From: a virus
IMG/VR virus record: IMGVR_UViG_3300025264_000087
Coordinates: 1 to 27,351 of that record
Length of the DNA stretch: 27,351 bases
Reading direction: 5' to 3' (one strand)
The notes beneath the pieces are model-generated. The model was given only the letters and a program-made list of their open reading frames with translations. It ran no database searches and had not been told where the DNA came from. Every line of letters begins with the position of its first letter. Position 1 is the first letter of the stretch. The translations under genes were made by a program, and so were the position numbers. Below, piece by piece: positions 22,400-27,351 of the stretch.

Positions 22400-23349
22400 T
22401 AATCCCCTCCTCTGCCGCTAAAGAGGCTGTATATGTTGCCTATGTTCCCCAACGCTTGCATAAATCCAGAAGGCGTTTGGTTGTAACCCATGCCGCCAAG
22501 GCCAGTTGACATGCCTCGTGTAGTACGCGCCATGTACGGTTGAAGACCACCTAGCATTGTCATCCCACGTTGCATACGCATCCAAGGTTCATCAGCCATC
22601 TGTGTGGCAGCTTGATAACGATAAAGTTGATTTGCGTCTCCAATACCTCGACCTATTTCACCCAAGCCACCTAACGTACCAATCTGACCCGTCAACATGT
22701 TGTAACCTTGCTGGCCTAATCCTGCGATTCCTTGAGCCGCTGCACGCTCAGCACCTCGTGCGCGTCCAAATTCTCCCATGCCTGCCCGTTGGGCACCTTC
22801 ATAACCTCGTTGACGAATACCACCTAAAGTTTCGCCAAGACCTCTGCCAAATCCACGCTGAGCTTCTTCAGCAAGCATGCGCCCTCGAGAACCACCGAAA
22901 GCCCCAGAACTTAATGCTTGCTGGCGTCGTTGAATACCTGAACGTTGTTGTGCTTCCTGAGCATCGCGAATGGTTTGCTGGACAACATCTTGTTCATAGG
23001 GGTTGTAATACTGTTGCGTCATCCATGGGTTGTATTCCCCTGTGCTTCGACGCATGAGTCCTTGCGCTTCTGAAAGTTGACCGCCAAAACCACCTAACCC
23101 GCCAGCTAAGTTACGTGCTTGAATCTCAAGAGGGGAAAGTCCTCCTGCTCGACGAATAGGAATAGGGATCGGTTGGTTGATCATGCCAGAAGACTGGCCA
23201 GGTACCCCAAAATAAGCGCCACCCATCTGACGTGCTAATTTTTCACCCCATGGAGCCACGCCCGCCGTGGTGTATGAAGGCATGGGCATTGGCTGTGTCG
23301 TACTGGACTCTTGCTTTTTAGATCCAAAAAGATCAGTGAACCAACCCAT
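22399..23349 (-). CDS. Virion/ejection protein with FGGSRGR motif, 316 aa
   Basis: Gly/Gln/Arg-rich. NPYEQDVVQQTIRDAQEAQQ followed by RRQQALSSGAFGGSRGRMLAEEAQRGFG is a pattern I know from marine podovirus and pelagiphage structural proteins in the gp14-like position. The N-terminus MGWFTDLFGSKK is amphipathic. It overlaps both neighbours by 1 bp. Probably packaged in the virion; no enzyme motif. Confidence 0.6.
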   Translation of the reverse strand: MGWFTDLFGSKKQESSTTQPMPMPSYTTAGVAPWGEKLARQMGGAYFGVPGQSSGMINQPIPIPIRRAGGLSPLEIQARNLAGGLGGFGGQLSEAQGLMRRSTGEYNPWMTQQYYNPYEQDVVQQTIRDAQEAQQRSGIQRRQQALSSGAFGGSRGRMLAEEAQRGFGRGLGETLGGIRQRGYEGAQRAGMGEFGRARGAERAAAQGIAGLGQQGYNMLTGQIGTLGGLGEIGRGIGDANQLYRYQAATQMADEPWMRMQRGMTMLGGLQPYMARTTRGMSTGLGGMGYNQTPSGFMQALGNIGNIYSLFSGRGGD

Positions 23350-24632
23350 TACGTTGTGACTCCTGCGGCTTTTTCACCCGCTCGTTGAAGACGATACATT
23401 TCTCTAGCACCTATGCGGCGCTGCTCTGCCTTATCTTTAGGATCAGCCCCATTCAATCGACCAATGCCACGCAATGCTGCAGCATTCGTCACGAACTCGC
23501 CATCACTTAACATGGCTTTAATGTCATCACTTTTCTCTGTGCCTGGACCTTCAATGAGAGCATTAACACGAGGGTATCCAGCAATGCCACCCACTGCCAA
23601 ACTCACGTCTGTTTCTGGCTCTGGCTTATCTTCCTCTCTATCAAACAAATCTCTTAAGAACCCGCCAATGCCTCGGCCTGACCCTCCAAAAAATGGCAAG
23701 TTGCCTAAGCCTAAAAGATTTCCTATGCCTCCTCGAATATTCCCAAGAAAATCACCGCCTCGGTCAAGTAAATTAGCAATGCCCCCTTCAGGACCAAAGA
23801 GATCTCCAATGCCAGGGATGGCACCTAGTAAATTTTGTATGCCCCCAAGGCCACTGGTTACTAAGTTTCCAAGAAATTCACCACCTAACCCAGGTGGTAA
23901 CCCAGAAGTCTTTCCCAACCAATCTCCAAGCTTGGTCTTCCAATCTGCCTCATCTACACCTTCGAAAAGATCATCAGGAACATTAAGACCATTAGCAGCA
24001 AGGTCATCAATTAAAGCATCCAATGATTCTCTGTCAGTGGAGAAATCAGGAATAGATCCCTCCACATCATCAAGAATATTGGAAAAATCTGGCGTTAATT
24101 CAGGCAATTCAATATCAGAACCACCTCGTCTATTTCTCATCCAATTGAGAAGATTTCCAATAGCGCCTGGACCTGTCCCAGGAGGTACGTGATGTTGAAA
24201 ACCTGGGTCAGTTAAATCAATTTCACCAGCTAGAACTTTGTCCATAAGTTCAGGCGTCCAGAACCCTTCATCCCAGTTATAACCAGGGATAGAAGGTGGT
24301 CCAGTACCCCCCGCTGCAGGGGGAATACCATCACTTGGGGCAGAGCTTATGGGGCCAGGATCACTGGGGCCAGGATCAGTAACAACTTCTGGAGGTGGCT
24401 CAGGCCCACCCTTGGGTGGAGCAATGATGGGCGCTGTAGCCATGGTGGGGGCGTATTCCATCCCTGGCATTAGCGGGTAAATACCGCCTTCAGGGCCACC
24501 TGGTAAATTCCATGAAGGCGCCAATAAATCCGTGGCCCCAATGCTAAGTTGTTCTTCTAGACTAGGAGGGATCTGGAGAGAATTAATAATCTCCAGCAGC
24601 TTGTCATCATAGACTTGGGGATCAACCGCCAT
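23349..24632 (-). CDS. Pro/Gly-rich virion protein with MLSDGEFV C-terminal motif, 427 aa
   Basis: The first 150 residues are Pro/Gly-rich and disordered; the middle has repeated glycine-zipper-like segments (IGNLLGLGNLPFFGG, GIANLLDRGGDFLGN). The C-terminus has LIEGPGTEKSDDIKAMLSDGEFV, then NAAALRGIGRLNG, a motif widespread in marine phage virion proteins. Function unknown; position puts it with the tail/ejection genes. Confidence 0.6.
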   Translation of the reverse strand: MAVDPQVYDDKLLEIINSLQIPPSLEEQLSIGATDLLAPSWNLPGGPEGGIYPLMPGMEYAPTMATAPIIAPPKGGPEPPPEVVTDPGPSDPGPISSAPSDGIPPAAGGTGPPSIPGYNWDEGFWTPELMDKVLAGEIDLTDPGFQHHVPPGTGPGAIGNLLNWMRNRRGGSDIELPELTPDFSNILDDVEGSIPDFSTDRESLDALIDDLAANGLNVPDDLFEGVDEADWKTKLGDWLGKTSGLPPGLGGEFLGNLVTSGLGGIQNLLGAIPGIGDLFGPEGGIANLLDRGGDFLGNIRGGIGNLLGLGNLPFFGGSGRGIGGFLRDLFDREEDKPEPETDVSLAVGGIAGYPRVNALIEGPGTEKSDDIKAMLSDGEFVTNAAALRGIGRLNGADPKDKAEQRRIGAREMYRLQRAGEKAAGVTT

Positions 24633-24674
24633 TAATGCTTCATCCGCACGAAGTTACAGGCATCTCGTAGCATA

Positions 24675-25055
24675 TCACTCTTCATTCTGTCTCGCGTCAT
24701 CGGCCTTTCGATAGTACTCAATGACCGATATCACCTGCCGTATGTACCTTTTAACCTCTGCCATGTTATTCGACAAGTTCTCATAGCCCTTAGTGGTCAG
24801 GCCATACCATGCATGAGAGGGTGCTTCCCCCTCTCTCAGGTCATTTAAATATTCCTCCATGGTGTCCGGTGTCAAGACCTTCCACTCCACTGGAAGCGCT
24901 TTGATCTGGTTAGGAAGCGGCGGATGGTACATGGGTGCAGGTCTTTCAATGGTCACCACCTCCACAGGCTTGACCTCTGGCGGGGTAAAGCGCGAGCCAC
25001 CCATAAAGGAGCAGCCGCTACTCAGTAGCAGGAGTATCGGTAGTATCGTCTTCAT
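24675..25055 (-). CDS. Outer-membrane spanin lipoprotein (o-spanin)
   Basis: MKTILPILLLLSSGCSFMGG is a lipoprotein signal with a lipobox (LSSGC). A Pro-rich mature N-terminus follows (FTPPEVKPVEVVTIERPAP) and then a helical C-terminus. It starts inside the end of the i-spanin gene in another frame (38-bp overlap), the typical two-component spanin layout. Start 25055 is chosen for the signal peptide; a GTG at 25073 in the same frame is possible. It would fuse inner and outer membranes at lysis of a Gram-negative host. Confidence 0.72.
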   Translation of the reverse strand: MKTILPILLLLSSGCSFMGGSRFTPPEVKPVEVVTIERPAPMYHPPLPNQIKALPVEWKVLTPDTMEEYLNDLREGEAPSHAWYGLTTKGYENLSNNMAEVKRYIRQVISVIEYYRKADDARQNEE

Positions 25056-25458
25056 CAAATTGGTGTGGATCACTGATTCTTTCTAGGTCATCACCTACTC
25101 TTGCGGTCCCTCGATTGATCATTTTCTCCAGTAATTCAGGCTTGGTCATGCTCAGCATGTTGAGATCGTGCTTCGCAAACTTCCCACGGAGTTCAGTTAT
25201 CTCTTCTTGTGCTTCAGAACTGGCGGTAGAGAGTTGAGTAATACGAGCCTGACTCTCCTGCTGCTTCTGTAACTGCTCTTCTATTCGAGTGTTCTGGGTA
25301 GAGATGGTGCTTTCCAGTAGCTCTTGGTTGTTCATCGCCTGTTGCAACTGCGTAGCCATAGCCTCTTTCTCAGCTTCTGACTTGTCATAGTACAACTTGA
25401 AAGCCCCTCCCATCCCAGCGATGACAAGGAGCAAAACTGCGGATAACTTAAATCCCAT
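25018..25458 (-). CDS. Inner-membrane spanin (i-spanin)
   Basis: 146 aa: a single N-terminal membrane segment (FKLSAVLLLVIAGMGGAF, about 3-20), then a long Gln/Glu-rich periplasmic coiled coil (about 28-95) and an acidic tail. This is the form of an Rz-type i-spanin. It overlaps the o-spanin start by 38 bp and the cyclase stop by 11 bp. No holin or endolysin is seen in the window. Confidence 0.7.
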   Translation of the reverse strand: MGFKLSAVLLLVIAGMGGAFKLYYDKSEAEKEAMATQLQQAMNNQELLESTISTQNTRIEEQLQKQQESQARITQLSTASSEAQEEITELRGKFAKHDLNMLSMTKPELLEKMINRGTARVGDDLERISDPHQFDEDDTTDTPATE

Positions 25459-27229
25459 CTTTTAAGGTATACACTTTAAGTGGTTCCGATTTTCCCTTGA
25501 CCTGTATGGAATCCACATACTCGGCCCAATCGGGGCGATATTGTACCGTAGATTCCCCAATCAGAATCCAAGCTTCGTAATTGCGCGTCTGGCCCTCGAG
25601 CCTTGAACCTACGTTGACGGCATCCCCGAGCACAGAATAATCAAATCGACTCTGACTCCCCATGTTCCCCACCACGCATTGCCCTGTATTGATACCTACT
25701 CCGATGTTGAGATGAGGCAATCCTTCCGCATCCAGCTGAGCATTGAGATCATCCAAGATAAGTAACATGTCTCTAGCCGTCAGCATGGCTCGTTCAGCAT
25801 GATCCTCACAATCCAAGGGCGCACCCCAGAAAGCCATGATGCAATCGCCCATGAACTTATCCACAGTGCCTCCGTGACGGAGCACACAATCGGTTAACTG
25901 TGTTAACAATCGATTAATAAGTTCGACTAATGCTTGAGGGTCTTCCTGTAACTTTTCTGAGATCGGTGTGAATCCCACAATGTCAGAGAAAAGAAACGTC
26001 ATGGTCTTGGTTTCACCACCCAAGCGAAGAAGCGATGGGTCATTTTCTAACTGCTTCACCAAGTCAGGTGAAACATATGTACCGAACTGTCCTCGAATCT
26101 GTAGCTTGAGACGATATTCAGCGATCATTCGCTGGGCAATCCCTGTTCCACCCACCAAAAAGCTCGTTAACAGGGGAAATGCGCCATCAATGAGGATTCC
26201 TAAGCGAACATAGCCGTAGACCGACGCAGAGGCTGCTAGAGCACCGCTGCCAATAACTAATGCCCCAACCCAAGTTACAGCTAAGAATCGCGTGACGAGC
26301 GTTGTCGTAAGCCCAAAAATGAGCATCGCCAGAAATTCAGCACTTAATGCCCAATCGGGACGAACAGGTGCCGTTCCTTGGATTAATGTCTCAAAAAGTG
26401 CTGCTTGAATCCGATGCGGATGCAATTGACCCATCGGCGTTGGCACCATCGGACTAATTCCTGCCGCCGTCACCCCAACAAAAACAATTCGACCTTCTAC
26501 ATTAGAAGTCAGGGTGGTATTCCAATCTACCCACACCCGTCCGACGCTATCTGTTTCGATGGTATTAAAATTAGGAACACGCACAGCTTGGATACCTGCG
26601 TCACCTGCCTTCACTTGGTAACTAGGATCACCTGCTAATCCACGCAACACATCCAAACCTAATGCCGGATACAACGCATCGCCCACACGGATGACCATCG
26701 GCACCCTTCGAACAAGACCGTCTACTTCAGGAACTGAATTCACTACACCCGTACCCACAGCATTTTCTTGCAGCAATGCAACGTTAGGGAGAATGCCTGG
26801 ATACTGAAGCGTGTTTTCTTTAACAGGCCCAAGTGTAGCTACACCAATATGCCAACCTTCCTGACGCGTAGTGTCCGTGGTCGCCACTGCTGAAAGAAAC
26901 GTAGGCAACCGCTGCATGCTTTCGGCAAATGTCTGATCACCACCAAAGCGATCTGTCTCAGGGAAGAGCACCGTGTACACCACAGCCGATGCTCCTTTGG
27001 CCAGTAGCTCATCATTGAGCGCAGCCAACTGACTACGAGGCCACGGCCATTGACCATGGGTAGCTAACGCATCCTCATCGATGTCATGAACAGCCAAGTA
27101 CTCGCTGGGTCTTGGGTCGCCTAAAGAAAACAACGCATCAAAGTATTTAAGTCGAAGGGTTTCTACCGGCCATGGATCGAAAATGCGTAACGCTACCAAC
27201 CCAACAAGCACTACCAACGCATGTTTCAC
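25448..27229 (-). CDS. CHASE2-domain class III adenylyl cyclase
   Basis: 593 aa: TM1 (about 3-16), an extracytoplasmic CHASE2 sensor (about 25-290, with LAVHDIDEDALATHGQWPWPR), three TM helices (about 296-366), and a class III cyclase domain (about 405-590). Metal-binding Asp in LFSDIVG (D416) and FMGD (D462), substrate-selecting Lys in VDKF (K458) and Asp in LGDAVN (D536), and the Asn/Arg of VNVGSRLEG (N539, R543) are all present, so an active enzyme making cAMP is expected. The layout is that of bacterial sensory cyclases. The 11-bp overlap with the i-spanin gene ties it to the phage. The GTG start sits inside a parS-like site. Known in bacteria; unusual on a phage. Confidence 0.88.
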   Translation of the reverse strand: MKHALVVLVGLVALRIFDPWPVETLRLKYFDALFSLGDPRPSEYLAVHDIDEDALATHGQWPWPRSQLAALNDELLAKGASAVVYTVLFPETDRFGGDQTFAESMQRLPTFLSAVATTDTTRQEGWHIGVATLGPVKENTLQYPGILPNVALLQENAVGTGVVNSVPEVDGLVRRVPMVIRVGDALYPALGLDVLRGLAGDPSYQVKAGDAGIQAVRVPNFNTIETDSVGRVWVDWNTTLTSNVEGRIVFVGVTAAGISPMVPTPMGQLHPHRIQAALFETLIQGTAPVRPDWALSAEFLAMLIFGLTTTLVTRFLAVTWVGALVIGSGALAASASVYGYVRLGILIDGAFPLLTSFLVGGTGIAQRMIAEYRLKLQIRGQFGTYVSPDLVKQLENDPSLLRLGGETKTMTFLFSDIVGFTPISEKLQEDPQALVELINRLLTQLTDCVLRHGGTVDKFMGDCIMAFWGAPLDCEDHAERAMLTARDMLLILDDLNAQLDAEGLPHLNIGVGINTGQCVVGNMGSQSRFDYSVLGDAVNVGSRLEGQTRNYEAWILIGESTVQYRPDWAEYVDSIQVKGKSEPLKVYTLKDGI

Positions 27230-27237
27230 GTGAAACC
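27222..27237. promoter_or_regulatory. parS-like ParB-binding site
   Basis: TGTTTCACGTGAAACC matches the bacterial chromosomal parS consensus TGTTTCACGTGAAACA at 15 of 16 positions, with a perfect 14-bp palindrome at 27223-27236. It overlaps the GTG start codon of the cyclase gene (27227-27229). No parA or parB is visible in the window. Confidence 0.75.
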
Positions 27238-27351
27238 TTAGTTCTCTTGCATAATCGTGATGGTCTTATTGCAGTTGCTGCTGCAGTTAAAGGTGGCGCT
27301 ATAAGACTTGTTCGTTGTGCCCTTCTGTACCACGGTCACATCGTAGTCATC
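27238..27351 (-). CDS. C-terminal end of an unknown gene, cut by the window edge
   Basis: An open frame enters from the right edge and ends at TAA 27240-27238, giving the last 37 residues: DDYDVTVVQKGTTNKSYSAT, then an Asn/Cys/Ser-rich tail with two cysteines and the end TIMQEN. Too short to assign. The polar beta-type sequence would suit a virion or surface protein. The cyclase start codon follows after 8 bp, so both probably share a transcript. Confidence 0.5.
   Translation of the reverse strand, partial: DDYDVTVVQKGTTNKSYSATFNCSSNCNKTITIMQEN

Noticed and set aside
23413-24192. 259-aa plus-strand open frame opposite the Pro/Gly-rich virion gene
   Set aside because: Pro/Ser/Arg-rich antisense shadow of a Gly/Pro-rich gene, with no ribosome binding site and no neighbours on that strand.

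Overview
The window looks like part of a tailed-phage genome (or a prophage/environmental viral contig) that infects a Gram-negative bacterium. Support: a small terminase subunit, a primase-polymerase/helicase fusion, a Sak4-like recombinase with a DUF669 SSB-like partner, a RecB/Cas4-like exonuclease, DUF1064 and SNase-like nucleases, a run of long virion/ejection-type proteins, and an overlapping inner/outer spanin pair (which implies an outer membrane). Genes are tightly packed, mostly with ATGA-type or 1-30 bp overlaps. No tRNA or rRNA was recognised. Portal, capsid and large terminase genes are not in the window, and no host genus can be named.

Layout. (1) 186-2499, plus strand: a GP88-family protein and five small phage genes behind two similar extended -10 promoters, with a hairpin-rich gap between the first two genes. 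(2) 2496-8412, minus strand: a small HTH protein, a primase-polymerase/helicase, a PAPS-reductase-like protein, a C5 cytosine methyltransferase with a second gene nested in another frame, two small genes, and finally the small terminase subunit. A 363-bp gap at 3069-3431 holds ten TGACCC sites and AT-rich dyads. (3) 8546-15784, plus strand, divergent from block 2: small genes, Sak4-like ATPase, SSB-like protein, a Tas-like protein, an 840-bp array, SF2 helicase, PD-(D/E)XK exonuclease. (4) 15781-27351, minus strand: (read in transcription order from the right) the end of an unknown gene, a parS-like 16-mer, a CHASE2-adenylyl cyclase, the spanin pair, four virion/ejection-type proteins, DUF1064, SNase-like, and a 56-aa protein.

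The most striking element is at 11301-13033. A 287-aa protein with a helical N-terminal half and a C-terminal half resembling the IS110 transposase C-terminal/Nop region, but no visible RuvC or HNH nuclease, is followed directly by 23 pairs of alternating 9-bp repeats (AGCGAGCCA and AGACAACCA) separated by 9-bp variable spacers, with a strict 36-bp period. This is the architecture of the TIGR-Tas RNA-guided systems (tandem interspaced guide RNA arrays giving 36-nt tigRNAs with two short spacers, bound by a Nop-domain Tas protein); the lack of a nuclease domain would make this a TasA-type system. It sits inside the recombination/replication operon rather than in a separate defence island.

Other points of interest are the dual-coding methyltransferase locus, a near-perfect bacterial parS site at the start codon of a phage-borne signalling cyclase, and the iteron-like region next to the small terminase gene, which could be a packaging site or a replication origin.
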